Notes under the pieces: generated by a model
What the model saw: the letters and a program-made list of their open reading frames with translations, nothing else
Told to the model about the DNA's origin: nothing
Database searches by the model: none
Shown: positions 47,914 to 57,240 of the stretch, one piece after another
How positions within the stretch are numbered: position 1 is the stretch's first letter
Layout: the number at the start of each line of letters is the position of its first letter
Assembly: GCF_000373485.1 (NCBI RefSeq)
Contig: NZ_KB891576.1
Span: 248,001-312,000 of the forward strand
Source: Dasania marina DSM 21967
GTDB lineage: Bacteria; Pseudomonadota; Gammaproteobacteria; Pseudomonadales; Dasaniaceae
Direction of reading: 5' to 3'
DNA length: 64,000 bases
Program-made: the position numbers and the translations under genes

Positions 47914-50778
47914 GTGAAGCTTTTAGTACATTTCTTTATTCCCTGCCTTAGTTACTTTTTTTTAGGACAGCTGGGTTTAATGCTTTCTATCCCCCCCGGC
48001 TTTGCCTCAGCGGTATGGCCGGCCTCGGGGGTAGCACTAGCCTGTATATTACTACTCAACCCCACTATGGCCACCTTGGGCATAGGGCTGGGCTCCTTAG
48101 CGCTTAATTACGGTGTAGTCACTAACAACTACAGCGAGCTTAGCCTAGGTGCAGCCACACTACCTGCAGTAATAGCGGCAGGTGCCATGTTGCAGGCCCG
48201 TGCGGGTCGATATTTATTTCGCCTCTGCAATGGTGATACGCTCAACTTAAGCACCCATACCGACATCTATAAATTTACCACTATTATTGCGCCCGCAAGC
48301 TGCCTAATTGCGGCAACCATCGCGGTGACAGCACTCTACACATCCAACACCGTAGAGACCGAAAACCTAATTTTTAACTGGGGTACTTGGTGGGTGGGCG
48401 ACACCATAGGCGTATTACTATTCACTCCTTTATTGCTGACTATTTTTGCAAAAAAAAACATCTCCTTAGAAAGAAAAATGCAAGTGGTAATACCCGCCCT
48501 GGTTATATTTTTAGGCGTATTACTTTTATTTTTCAACTCAGTAGAAACACGCAAAGAGCAGCTACATAGAATAATCCATGATGATGCACATATCTTTTTA
48601 CAAGAAATTGAAGAACTGCTTTCCATATCAAAAGGTAAATTGTTAGCCTATAGCGCCTTTCATCAAGGTTCTAGCACAGTATCTATGCAGGAGTTTTTTG
48701 CCTTTTCGCGGGCAATATTAGCAGGCGACACTACCTTTGCCGGCGTGGGATGGATAGAAAGAGTACCCGCAGAGCAACGCCAAACTATTGAGGGCTATAT
48801 GCAAGCGCAGGGGTTTCGCGAATACAGCTTTACCGAGCTAGATAAGCAAGGTCAATTACATATTGCCGGGCAGCGTCAGGAATACTATCCCGTTTTATAC
48901 CTGTACCCTATTGCCAAAAACATCAAAGCCTTTGGTTTAGATTTAGCTGCCATACCAGACCGGCTAGAAATACTCAAAACGTCTCAAGCTACCACGGAAG
49001 CTATAGCCACCGCGCCCATAAGGTTAGCCCAAGAGCCTGAAAATCAGCGTTCGATAATACTTTATGTGCCCGTATTTGACACACCAGCCATTTATGATGG
49101 CAGTCAAATACAGAAAAAACCGCAAGATTTTAAAGGCTTTATCAGCGGTGTATTTAGGGTAAATGATTTACTTGGCAAGTTGACCCCTAAAGCCCATAGG
49201 CTGAATTACGATATGTCTATTACTGATATAAGCGACAGCAACAAACCTACGGTATTGCTGCACGAACAACAGCCTTCGCTGCAACAGTTTGAGCCTATCA
49301 TCAAGCAATTTAAATTTGGTAATAGGCTATATCAATTATCATTTTACGCCACCAACAACTATCAGTTTTCATCTAAAGACTGGTTAAGCTGGAGCATACT
49401 AACCATAGGCCTATTGGTTACAGCCATACTGCAATCGTTTATTTTAATTATCACTGGCATTACTGATAGAATACGCGATGAAGTAAACAAGAAAACAGCT
49501 GATTTACAGCAGGCAAAACAGCTAGCCGAATCCGCTAATAATGCTAAGTCTAATTTTTTAGCCAATATCAATCATGAATTACGCACGCCGCTTAACGCCA
49601 TCATAGGTATTATCAACCTCTGTTTAAAAACACCGTTATCCGACAAGCAGCAGGATTATTTAGATAAAGCAAAGCGGGCATCTTCGACATTATTGTCACT
49701 CATTAACCAAACTTTGGACTATTCAAAAATTGATTCTGGAAAACTGGAAATAGAGGAAAAGGCTTTCAGCCTTATTGATATATTAACCACTATTAACGCC
49801 ACCTTCTCACTGCAGGTCAATAGCAAAGGCATAGAGTTTAATATTATATTAGCCGACACTTTACCGGCGCAGCTAATAGGTGATCCATTAAGAATTGAAC
49901 AAATACTGTTAAACCTTTGCAGCAATGCCATGAAGTTTACCCATAAGGGTAAAATAGAAATCATTATCAATGTGCAGCAGCGAAAACAGCAACACATACT
50001 ATTAGAAATATCTGTTACTGACACGGGCATAGGTATGAGCCCTGAACAACAGCAGTATTTATTTGAGTCTTTCCAGCAAGCGGACAGTTCAACCACTCGT
50101 ATTTATGGCGGCACAGGCTTGGGCCTAACCATTACTAAACAATTAGTAGAGTTGATGGGAGGCAGTATTAGTGTTGAAAGTACGGCACAACACGGTAGTC
50201 GTTTTAATGTGTACTTAAAATTAGGTATTGATGCAGATACCGGCGAAGTATCTGCAGACAACATACAAGCTTTATTTGATAGGGATATCAATAACAGCGA
50301 AAAAAGCAGCTTCATGGGAAATTCCTCAAAAGCCACATCACATAACAGCAGCACTACTACAGCCGACGAGACAACTGCCGGCTCTGACGCACCACTAGAA
50401 AACACCTCGGTACTGTTAGTAGAGGATGTAAAAATGAATCAGTTTGTGGCGACTAGCCTATTGGAAGATTGGGGCGCTTTTGTAGCCGTAGCCGAAAATG
50501 GCGAACACGCTATAGAAATACTGACGAAAAAGCCTTATTTCGACATTATACTCATGGACATACAAATGCCGATTATAGATGGCTATGACGCCACTAGAAT
50601 AATTAGGAAAACCCCCCAATTACAACACATACCCATTATTGCCATGACCGCTAATGTCATGACCAGCGATATAGACCGCTGCCATGCTGCCGGCATGAAT
50701 GACCATGTAGGAAAACCTATAGACGAAGACGAATTACTAGCAAAAATTCTAAAAAACAAACTAACAACTGTAAAGTAA
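47914..50778 (+). CDS. MASE1-CHASE hybrid sensor histidine kinase
   Basis: A membrane sensor kinase of 954 residues from a GTG at 47914, which has AGGA 10 bases upstream; a TTG at 47872 gives 968 residues but lacks a ribosome site. The N-terminus is a MASE1-type membrane domain ([40 protein letters not shown]). A CHASE-type periplasmic sensor follows (about 230-510, with [13 protein letters not shown] and LYLYPIAKN), then another helix, HisKA ([16 protein letters not shown]), the ATPase domain ([30 protein letters not shown]) and a receiver with Asp in [12 protein letters not shown]. Signal and partner unknown. It is not obviously co-transcribed with the decarboxylase before it. Confidence 0.9.
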   Translation: MKLLVHFFIPCLSYFFLGQLGLMLSIPPGFASAVWPASGVALACILLLNPTMATLGIGLGSLALNYGVVTNNYSELSLGAATLPAVIAAGAMLQARAGRYLFRLCNGDTLNLSTHTDIYKFTTIIAPASCLIAATIAVTALYTSNTVETENLIFNWGTWWVGDTIGVLLFTPLLLTIFAKKNISLERKMQVVIPALVIFLGVLLLFFNSVETRKEQLHRIIHDDAHIFLQEIEELLSISKGKLLAYSAFHQGSSTVSMQEFFAFSRAILAGDTTFAGVGWIERVPAEQRQTIEGYMQAQGFREYSFTELDKQGQLHIAGQRQEYYPVLYLYPIAKNIKAFGLDLAAIPDRLEILKTSQATTEAIATAPIRLAQEPENQRSIILYVPVFDTPAIYDGSQIQKKPQDFKGFISGVFRVNDLLGKLTPKAHRLNYDMSITDISDSNKPTVLLHEQQPSLQQFEPIIKQFKFGNRLYQLSFYATNNYQFSSKDWLSWSILTIGLLVTAILQSFILIITGITDRIRDEVNKKTADLQQAKQLAESANNAKSNFLANINHELRTPLNAIIGIINLCLKTPLSDKQQDYLDKAKRASSTLLSLINQTLDYSKIDSGKLEIEEKAFSLIDILTTINATFSLQVNSKGIEFNIILADTLPAQLIGDPLRIEQILLNLCSNAMKFTHKGKIEIIINVQQRKQQHILLEISVTDTGIGMSPEQQQYLFESFQQADSSTTRIYGGTGLGLTITKQLVELMGGSISVESTAQHGSRFNVYLKLGIDADTGEVSADNIQALFDRDINNSEKSSFMGNSSKATSHNSSTTTADETTAGSDAPLENTSVLLVEDVKMNQFVATSLLEDWGAFVAVAENGEHAIEILTKKPYFDIILMDIQMPIIDGYDATRIIRKTPQLQHIPIIAMTANVMTSDIDRCHAAGMNDHVGKPIDEDELLAKILKNKLTTVK

Positions 50779-50815
50779 GAGATTTACCACGGCATAATTA
50801 AACACTATCGATAAA

Positions 50816-51769
50816 TTATGCCGTACAGGCTGCTAGGTCGGCAGCCAGTTGTGTTTTATCCAATTCAGCACTGGCAATAAACACCAATTGATTGTTTAAC
50901 TCACCCTGCCAGTGTAGCTGCCTGTCTATGCTCAAGCGCGAACCCACTTTATGCAACAAAAACATCTGTTGCTCGGCGCCACTTAAACGCACAAAACCTT
51001 TGGCTCGGTATACGCTGGCTGGCAAGTTGTGAAAAAAAGATTTTAAGGCCTTTATTTTTAAAGGTTGCTCGCTCTGCCAGCTGGCGCTATAAAAATCATC
51101 ATGCTGATGCTGGCAATGTTCATCGCAGCTATGGTCCTCATGCTCGTCCTGCACTGTACGATGCGCTTGCTGCCCCAGCAATAAAGCCAGTGGCAATTCG
51201 CCGTAGGTGGTTTCATAGACACAGGCATTGGGGAATAACCAATTATCTTTGAGATTTTGCAGTTGTTCATCGCTGACCAAATCGACTTTGTTGATGACGA
51301 CTATATCCGCCACACTCAGCTGGTCCATAGCTAAACGCTTATTACTGCCTTCAAGGCCGGTAAATTGCTCGGCATCCAATACGCTAATCACCGCATCCAC
51401 TGTTAAGTGATTTTCAAACTCGGGATAGCGCAAGGTGTTGACCACCTTAGAGGGCTCAGACACGCCGCTGGTTTCTATTAAGATGGCATCGGGCCTGCCT
51501 TCACGTAGTTGCAATAATTTGCGCAACTGGGCGATTAGATCACTCTCTACCGTGCAGCAGATGCAGCCGTTTTCTAGGCTAATCATATTTTGCTCGGCGC
51601 TAACCACTAACTGGCTATCGATATTAAGCTCGCCAAAATCGTTGACCATGACGGCTACTTTTAAGCCCTTCCCTTTATCTGAGGGGTCGCTATTAAGAAT
51701 GCGATTTAATAAGGTGGTTTTACCCGCGCCTAAAAAACCCGAGACTATGGTTACTGGTACCGCTGCCAT
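50816..51769 (-). CDS. COG0523 / CobW-family GTPase metallochaperone
   Basis: A 317-residue G3E GTPase. Walker A GFLGAGKTT is at 11-19, the metal-binding GCICC at 68-72, a guanine-specificity motif NKVD near 157, and the CobW C-terminal domain from about 228. Residues about 202-226 hold a His- and Asp-rich loop (HEDHSCDEHCQHQHDD) that would bind zinc or another transition metal. It starts 10 bp after the stop of an amidohydrolase gene, so the two are co-translated. COG0523 proteins deliver metal to client enzymes; the amidohydrolase, itself a metal enzyme, is the obvious candidate client, by inference. Confidence 0.92.
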   Translation of the reverse strand: MAAVPVTIVSGFLGAGKTTLLNRILNSDPSDKGKGLKVAVMVNDFGELNIDSQLVVSAEQNMISLENGCICCTVESDLIAQLRKLLQLREGRPDAILIETSGVSEPSKVVNTLRYPEFENHLTVDAVISVLDAEQFTGLEGSNKRLAMDQLSVADIVVINKVDLVSDEQLQNLKDNWLFPNACVYETTYGELPLALLLGQQAHRTVQDEHEDHSCDEHCQHQHDDFYSASWQSEQPLKIKALKSFFHNLPASVYRAKGFVRLSGAEQQMFLLHKVGSRLSIDRQLHWQGELNNQLVFIASAELDKTQLAADLAACTA

Positions 51770-51779
51770 GGTGCACTAC

Positions 51780-53549
51780 TCACTTATCGTAAAAGTTCGT
51801 TACGTTATCGGGGTTCAAGGGCGCTTGCAACGGCGTGTTGCTTAACTCACCGCTTCTATCCCACACCACTTGCCCAGCCATCATGGTTAAATCCACTTGT
51901 GTGTTGTGTACATTGCCTTGTAGCTCTAGCTCAAACAGGTTTCTATCTAGGGCGATGAAATCTGCCGACTTGCCCACTTCTATGCTGCCAGCGCTGTCTT
52001 CTATGCCCATGCAATGAGCGCCGTTAATCGTCATCACCCGTATCGCCTGCTCTACAGTAATAGCGTGGCCGTGGAAGGTTTCATCATTATCAAACCAGGG
52101 GTTTTTGCGGGTCATCATCGCTTCAAAACCCACCCAGCAGTTAATAGTCGATACCGGCCAATCGGTACCCATCACCGCCAAGCCACCGTGATCTAACACA
52201 CCTTTAAAGTTATACATGCGATCAAAGCGCTCTTCACCCATCACCTCGCGGGCGCGGGCATAGGGCTCGGGCAACCAACCTACTGGTGAGAATTCGGCGA
52301 CCACGTTTAACTCTTTAAAACGCGGTAGGTTTTCATCTAACAATACTGTTGAGTGCGCGCACTGGTGGCGTACGCCGTTGGGGCCATTGCGTTTACGGGC
52401 TTCGGCTACAGCATCTAAAAATAAGTCGGAGGCACCGTCACCCACACAGTGGGCAATCACCCGTATGCCACGTCTGTCCATGTCTACCACCATGTCGACG
52501 ATATGCTCAGGGGTGAGGTTTAAACCGCCACGCCATTCGCTTTGACCCGGCCAAGGGGTCGATAAATAAGAAGAGTAAGAACCGTGGGTGCCATCAAAAT
52601 GAAACTTCACAGCATTGGCGTTTAAGCGGGCGCTGCGATAGTAGTGGCGCTCACCGGCTAATAACTCCCAACGTCTGCGCACAGGGAAGATATCGTCCTG
52701 CCATGAAATCGCGGCCTCTACCCGCAGGGTCATCTCACCGGCATCGTCCACCACTTTTAAAGCGTCTAAGCGATTTTCACACACGTGTACATACTTGGTG
52801 CCCACTACGCCGCGGCTGGTTTGATACTGTATGCCTTCGCGGTAAGCCCGCTGCAAGGCAAGGGCAGGGGTCGGTGGCATAGCGGCATGGATTAACGAGT
52901 AAGCGCCGTCTACCAAAATACCGGTAGGCTCGCCGGTAATGCCGTCGCGCTCGATAAAACCATTGCGTGGGTCGGGGGTATTGGCATCTATGCCTGCCCG
53001 CTCAAGGGCTTTGCTGTTGACTAAAATACAGCCCCAAGAGCGGTCGTGTACAGCCACCGGCCTATCGCTAATAAAGCTATCCAGCCAGTTTTTATCCGCC
53101 TCTATGCCTTCACGTTTAAAGTGAAAGTGAACAAAGTATTGGCCGAATATCCACTCGCTGTTGGGGTTAGCCTCTGCATAATCCAGTATCGATTGCTTCA
53201 CTTGCGCGGGGGCTGGGTCTTCCAAGCCCACATCCAAGTAACCAGCATAACCTGGCGCCAAGGTGAGATCGGGATGGGTATGCATATCGTAGAGGCCGGG
53301 CATAATAAAGCGGTCTTTTAAATCCACCACTTGAGTATGCTCGTCTATAAAAGGCGTCATGTCTGCGCGGCTACCTACCGCCACAAATACACCGTCTTTT
53401 ACCGCTACCGCTTCGGCCCACTCTTGCGCGGGGTTTACGGTATAAATACGGCCGTTTTCAAATACGGTATCAGCTTTGCCTGCACCGTGGCCGGTGTGGC
53501 TGCTGCGATAATCTTTACCCTTGGGTAAACTTGCCTCTGATAAGCTCAC
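51780..53549 (-). CDS. Metal-dependent amidohydrolase, YtcJ-like
   Basis: A 589-residue member of the amidohydrolase superfamily. It starts with a GTG at 53549 that has AGGAAG 8 bases before it. The metal site is visible: His90 and His92 in GLYDMHTHPDL, later His in VIAHCVGDGAS and HQCAHSTVLL, and the C-terminal Asp in GTDWPVS. An insert rich in aromatic residues and the split beta-sandwich (TVFENGRIYTV; DFIALDRNLFEL) are typical of YtcJ/LAF-type proteins, cytoplasmic hydrolases of unclear substrate. It is co-transcribed with a metallochaperone, and an AraC gene lies divergently at 53707. Confidence 0.9.
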   Translation of the reverse strand: MSLSEASLPKGKDYRSSHTGHGAGKADTVFENGRIYTVNPAQEWAEAVAVKDGVFVAVGSRADMTPFIDEHTQVVDLKDRFIMPGLYDMHTHPDLTLAPGYAGYLDVGLEDPAPAQVKQSILDYAEANPNSEWIFGQYFVHFHFKREGIEADKNWLDSFISDRPVAVHDRSWGCILVNSKALERAGIDANTPDPRNGFIERDGITGEPTGILVDGAYSLIHAAMPPTPALALQRAYREGIQYQTSRGVVGTKYVHVCENRLDALKVVDDAGEMTLRVEAAISWQDDIFPVRRRWELLAGERHYYRSARLNANAVKFHFDGTHGSYSSYLSTPWPGQSEWRGGLNLTPEHIVDMVVDMDRRGIRVIAHCVGDGASDLFLDAVAEARKRNGPNGVRHQCAHSTVLLDENLPRFKELNVVAEFSPVGWLPEPYARAREVMGEERFDRMYNFKGVLDHGGLAVMGTDWPVSTINCWVGFEAMMTRKNPWFDNDETFHGHAITVEQAIRVMTINGAHCMGIEDSAGSIEVGKSADFIALDRNLFELELQGNVHNTQVDLTMMAGQVVWDRSGELSNTPLQAPLNPDNVTNFYDK

Positions 53550-53642
53550 AGTTGATGCTTCCTATAAGTTTGCTAGCTAGCGTATTGGCTAGATAGTAAT
53601 AAAACAATGACCTAAGCCTACCAGCAGATCGCCCAAATAAAA

Positions 53643-53682
53643 CTATCATTAATTGACAATATGCTATCATTTTTTGACAATA
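53643..53682. promoter_or_regulatory. 19-bp direct repeat with 21-bp period, candidate AraC-type operator
   Basis: Units 53643-53661 (CTATCATTAATTGACAATA) and 53664-53682 (CTATCATTTTTTGACAATA) differ at two bases. A 21-bp period puts both on one face of DNA, as for AraC-family sites. The TTGACA at 53653 also serves as a -35-like box, with GACAAT 17 bp on as a poor -10. It lies between the amidohydrolase start (53549) and the AraC start (53707). Confidence 0.6.
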
Positions 53683-53706
53683 GCATTTTCACGCGTAGAT
53701 GCACCC

Positions 53707-54744
53707 ATGCTCCAACAAGTAGCCCACCAAGCCACCAATCACCTAGCCAGCCGCTTTTTAGGCCACTACTGGCAGCTGCTAGACAAACTAGCGCTAAACA
53801 GCAGGGTAGATGCCGCAGCCCTGTTAGCCCAATTAGGCTTAGACCCTAAGCAGGCACTCGAGGCCATCACTCTAAACCAGTATTATCAACTGCTGGCTTT
53901 AAGCGCTCCCCAGCTGCGGGATCAGGGATTTTTTTTACAGTTGGGCCAGTGCTTTGATATTAGCGATGCGGGCGTTTTGGGCTATGCCTCGTTAAGTGTC
54001 GATAATCTGCGCCAATCCTGGGAACTTACCGACCGCAACTACGCGCTATACCCACACCCCTTAACCGCGCAACGTATCATCGATGTACACAGCGTCAGCC
54101 TGCGCCTAAACACACCGGCACAGGCCATACATGACAGCCGTTACTTACAAGAAGAGTGGCTGAGCGCCACGTGGAAATGGATGTACCAACGCCTACCCGA
54201 CATAGCCAATAGCACACAACTCACCGTTAAATTGGCCTACCCCCAACCTAGCTACGGCAAGCAATACGCCAACATCTTCCCCGGCAAGGTTTTGTTTAAC
54301 CAAGCCTATAGCGAACTGTGTTTTCCGCTGAGTTGGTATGACATCCCCTTCCCCACCGCCAACCCAGCCACGGCGGCTTTGTGCCAACAGCAATGCCTGT
54401 TAATTATGAACCAGCTGGCCAGCCAAACAGACTTAGTGGAACAGGTGCAGCGGTTGTTATTGCTGTCGCCGCAGCGTGAGCTACTTAGCCTAGAGCAAAT
54501 GGCACAGCACTTTCACTTACCCAGCCACAGCTTTCACCGGCAATTAAAAAAATCGGGGATGACCTATAGGCAAATTGTTAACGAGGTAAAAATGGAATTG
54601 GCCAAAGATTATCTAGCTAAGACCACCCTTCCGTTACAAGAAATTAGTTATTTATTGGGCTATGAACACGCCGCCAATTTTTATAGGGCCTTTAAACAAC
54701 AGCTGGGGATGACGGCAACAACATTTCGTAACCGCTCATCCTAA
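53707..54744 (+). CDS. AraC-family regulator with arabinose-binding-like N-terminal domain
   Basis: A transcription factor of 345 residues from the ATG at 53707 (MLQQVAHQATN). The frame is open back to a TTG at 53653, but that codon lies inside the TTGACA repeat and is unlikely to be the start. The N-terminal domain is of the OruR/arabinose-binding type (DISDAGVLGYASLSVDNLRQ). The C-terminal DNA-binding domain has the two helix-turn-helix parts (LSLEQMAQHFHLPSHSFHRQ; LPLQEISYLLGYEHAANFYR). It probably regulates the divergent amidohydrolase-chaperone operon and itself through the direct repeat at 53643-53682. Confidence 0.9.
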   Translation: MLQQVAHQATNHLASRFLGHYWQLLDKLALNSRVDAAALLAQLGLDPKQALEAITLNQYYQLLALSAPQLRDQGFFLQLGQCFDISDAGVLGYASLSVDNLRQSWELTDRNYALYPHPLTAQRIIDVHSVSLRLNTPAQAIHDSRYLQEEWLSATWKWMYQRLPDIANSTQLTVKLAYPQPSYGKQYANIFPGKVLFNQAYSELCFPLSWYDIPFPTANPATAALCQQQCLLIMNQLASQTDLVEQVQRLLLLSPQRELLSLEQMAQHFHLPSHSFHRQLKKSGMTYRQIVNEVKMELAKDYLAKTTLPLQEISYLLGYEHAANFYRAFKQQLGMTATTFRNRSS

Positions 54745-54767
54745 TCCAATTCTCATTCAATTCTAAC

Positions 54768-56060
54768 TCAGCTTTTGCTATCAGTCGGCTCGCCATCGCC
54801 GTCTTCGTCACTGTCTTCATCGCTACCCACGTAGGCATCAACATCGGCGTGTAATATCGTACCTATAGGTGATGGTGCCTGCACATAGGTGGGGTATCTA
54901 TCGATATTAGTAGACCAGGGAATAAACATCGCCCTATACAAGGCTATCGCCGCTAACAGCCCGCACATTACCGCTAGGCTGATAAACAGCCAATCCGGCC
55001 CAAATGATTGCATTAACATAGCAACAATCAAAGGCGCAGCGGATGCGGACAAACCGCTAATCATCGCAATGGTGGCGGTGGCCGGCACGATTTGTTCTGG
55101 CTCTAAAAAGTCATTCACTATCGCCATAACGATAGAGTAATTGGGAAAGCAACAGGCCCCAAACACCGCCGCCCACAGATACCATTGCCATAAGTTGGCA
55201 CTGGTCACCATCACCATCACGGCCGCCACCGCCGAACACAACATAGCAAAACCCAGTACCCAGCGCCGATCTATGGTGTCGGATAACACACCCAAGGGCC
55301 ATTGCGACACGATGCCGCCCGCCAGCATAATGGCCATAAACATCGCCACTTCATCCACGCTGCGCCCCATGTGTAAGCCGTATACCACCGCCATACCCAA
55401 CACCACCGCATAACAAGATTGCACTAATACCACCCCCCAAAAGCCCATGGGGGTAATGCGGTATAAGGCCCGTATGCTAATACTTGCCGACACCACTTCG
55501 GTAGAGGGAGCCTCGGAGGCGGTAATTAAAATAGGTATAGCCGCCACACTCACCAGCACCGACACTAGCGCAAATAATTCAAAGCTGGCAGGGTCACCCA
55601 ATTTCAAAAACAACTGCCCCACACAAATACCGGCCAACATAATGATCATATAAATAGATAATACTTGGCCGCGGTTTTTATTGGTGGCGGAATTATTAAG
55701 CCAGCTTTCCGATACCACATAAATACTGGAAAAGGCAAAGCCGGTAAGAAAGCGCATAAACATCCACACGGTGGGGTCGATAACCACCGAGTGTATTAAT
55801 ATAGTCACCGACGCCAAAGCGCTGAGTGCGCCAAAAGAACGTACTAGGCCAACGCGGTGAATAATCCGCGGCGCATAACGCGCACCCAATAAAAAACCGA
55901 CAAAGTAGGACGACATTAACGCGCCAGTGATAACATCACCAAAACCTTCAATGGTAGAGCGCACCGCCAATAAACTACCCTGGCTGCCCGCTGCCAAGGC
56001 AATCAACGCCAAACCAATAAATAAAGGAATTAAATTTCGAATTGCTACTGCCGTTGCCAA
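54768..56060 (-). CDS. MFS transporter, YcaD-like
   Basis: A 430-residue inner-membrane transporter of the major facilitator superfamily with about 12 hydrophobic helices. The start is a TTG at 56060 with GGAG 7 bases upstream. The YcaD-type features include FVGFLLGARYAPRIIHRVG, the motif-A-like loop, FMRFLTGFAFSSIYVVSESWL and GLSASAAPLIVAMLMQSFG. A short acidic tail follows the last helix (DEDSDEDGDGEPTD). Substrate not known. Its 3' end is 23 bp from the end of the AraC gene (convergent). Confidence 0.88.
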   Translation of the reverse strand: MATAVAIRNLIPLFIGLALIALAAGSQGSLLAVRSTIEGFGDVITGALMSSYFVGFLLGARYAPRIIHRVGLVRSFGALSALASVTILIHSVVIDPTVWMFMRFLTGFAFSSIYVVSESWLNNSATNKNRGQVLSIYMIIMLAGICVGQLFLKLGDPASFELFALVSVLVSVAAIPILITASEAPSTEVVSASISIRALYRITPMGFWGVVLVQSCYAVVLGMAVVYGLHMGRSVDEVAMFMAIMLAGGIVSQWPLGVLSDTIDRRWVLGFAMLCSAVAAVMVMVTSANLWQWYLWAAVFGACCFPNYSIVMAIVNDFLEPEQIVPATATIAMISGLSASAAPLIVAMLMQSFGPDWLFISLAVMCGLLAAIALYRAMFIPWSTNIDRYPTYVQAPSPIGTILHADVDAYVGSDEDSDEDGDGEPTDSKS

Positions 56061-56140
56061 ATGCCCACTCCACCTTTAATACGTTAATTTTTTCTCATCC
56101 TTCAATCAGCAACAACAACCACTGCCCCTGCGTCTTTTAT

Positions 56141-56185
56141 CTTGCCTCTTGCAGCTTACCGCTTACAACTTCAGCCCAAAGGGCT
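56141..56185. repeat. Single REP-like unit, related to 20038-20233
   Basis: CTTGCAGCTTACCGCTTACAACT and an adjacent TCAGCCCAAAGGGCTGA hairpin repeat the words seen in the tandem units at 20038-20233. It is in the gap between the acetyltransferase stop (56191) and the MFS start (56060). Confidence 0.45.
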
Positions 56186-56190
56186 GAATA

Positions 56191-56640
56191 TCACTCCACC
56201 GTCATTTGATAAGTTTGCCACTGGGTTTTTTCTGCCAGCTTATCGTAAACCGCTCGGCCGCGGTAATTATTATCGGCGGTAATCCAACGTATAAAAGGCC
56301 AGCCTTTATCTTTGGCGCTGTCATGCAGGGTATCAAATAATAAATCCACTACGCCGCTGCCACGGCACTCAGGCTGCACAAACAAATCATCTAAAAAACC
56401 TACCATTTGGCCACGTATAGGGGAAGGCATGGCGCGATAATGCATAAAGCCTATGCCCTTGCCCTGCTCGTTTTTAGCCAGTAAGCAGTAAAAGGCCTGC
56501 TCGCCATCAAAAATCCACGACCAAATGGTATCCAAAATCTCATCATCCATAGGCATGTTATAAAAATGAGCATAGGCACAGTACAACGTCTCCCAGTCAT
56601 CTCTATCTTGTTCTAACAAGGGGCTTACACTAGCGGTCAT
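56191..56640 (-). CDS. GNAT-family N-acetyltransferase, SSAT-like
   Basis: A 149-residue acetyl-CoA-dependent acyltransferase. The acetyl-CoA loop follows the pattern FLDDLFVQPECRGSGVVDLL (Q/R-x-x-G-x-G/V). The stretch LDDLFVQPECRG resembles the LEDFFV..YRG motif of spermidine/spermine acetyltransferases. It is 24 bp downstream of an Lrp-type regulator that is divergent from an ornithine-decarboxylase-type enzyme. A polyamine-acetylating role therefore fits but is not proven. Confidence 0.85.
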   Translation of the reverse strand: MTASVSPLLEQDRDDWETLYCAYAHFYNMPMDDEILDTIWSWIFDGEQAFYCLLAKNEQGKGIGFMHYRAMPSPIRGQMVGFLDDLFVQPECRGSGVVDLLFDTLHDSAKDKGWPFIRWITADNNYRGRAVYDKLAEKTQWQTYQMTVE

Positions 56641-56664
56641 GTTTCTCTCTCCGGTGGTGGTTTT

Positions 56665-57093
56665 TTATAATAGCTTTGATAACAGTATCAAAGTAGAGGT
56701 GCGCGTTACCCCCTCCATACAACCGATTTCCTCTAACTGCACATCTAATTCTTCGGTGGTGGGTTCTTGCAACATGGCTATCACATCATAATCGCCATTC
56801 ACCGAATACAGCGATTTAATCGCGGGAACTTTTTTAAGCTGGTTGCATACCTCGCGGTTTCTTTTGGGATCTACCGCTATCATGGCATGGGCGCTCACTA
56901 AGTTACGCTGATAGTCGGCGTTAATGTTAATGGTGTAGGACTGTATCACCCGCGACTTTTCCAAGCGCTTAATACGCTCCTGTACCGTCGCCCGGCTCAC
57001 CCCTAACACTGCCGCTAACTGGGTAATACTCTCCCTGCTATTGGTGGTTAGCAGGTCTATAATTTTACGGTCTAACTCATCTGTTCCTGTCAT
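56665..57093 (-). CDS. Lrp/AsnC-family transcriptional regulator
   Basis: A 142-residue regulator. The N-terminal helix-turn-helix (LDRKIIDLLTTNSRESITQ, LGVSRATVQERIKRLEKSR) is followed by an AsnC ligand-binding RAM domain (AHAMIAVDPKRNREVCNQL, YDVIAMLQEPTTEELD). The gene is divergent from the decarboxylase at 57241 and precedes the acetyltransferase. Regulation of both by an amino acid or polyamine is likely by position. Confidence 0.92.
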   Translation of the reverse strand: MTGTDELDRKIIDLLTTNSRESITQLAAVLGVSRATVQERIKRLEKSRVIQSYTININADYQRNLVSAHAMIAVDPKRNREVCNQLKKVPAIKSLYSVNGDYDVIAMLQEPTTEELDVQLEEIGCMEGVTRTSTLILLSKLL

Positions 57094-57240
57094 AAACCCC
57101 TCAACTTATCAATATGAGACAAAAACCTACCACTTCGCCAATATATATAGCGCACTTTTTACAGTATGACTATGTATTTTGTCATACGTGCCCTCTAAAA
57201 TAACTACATTATCCAACCGTTTTATTTTAAGGAATACGCG

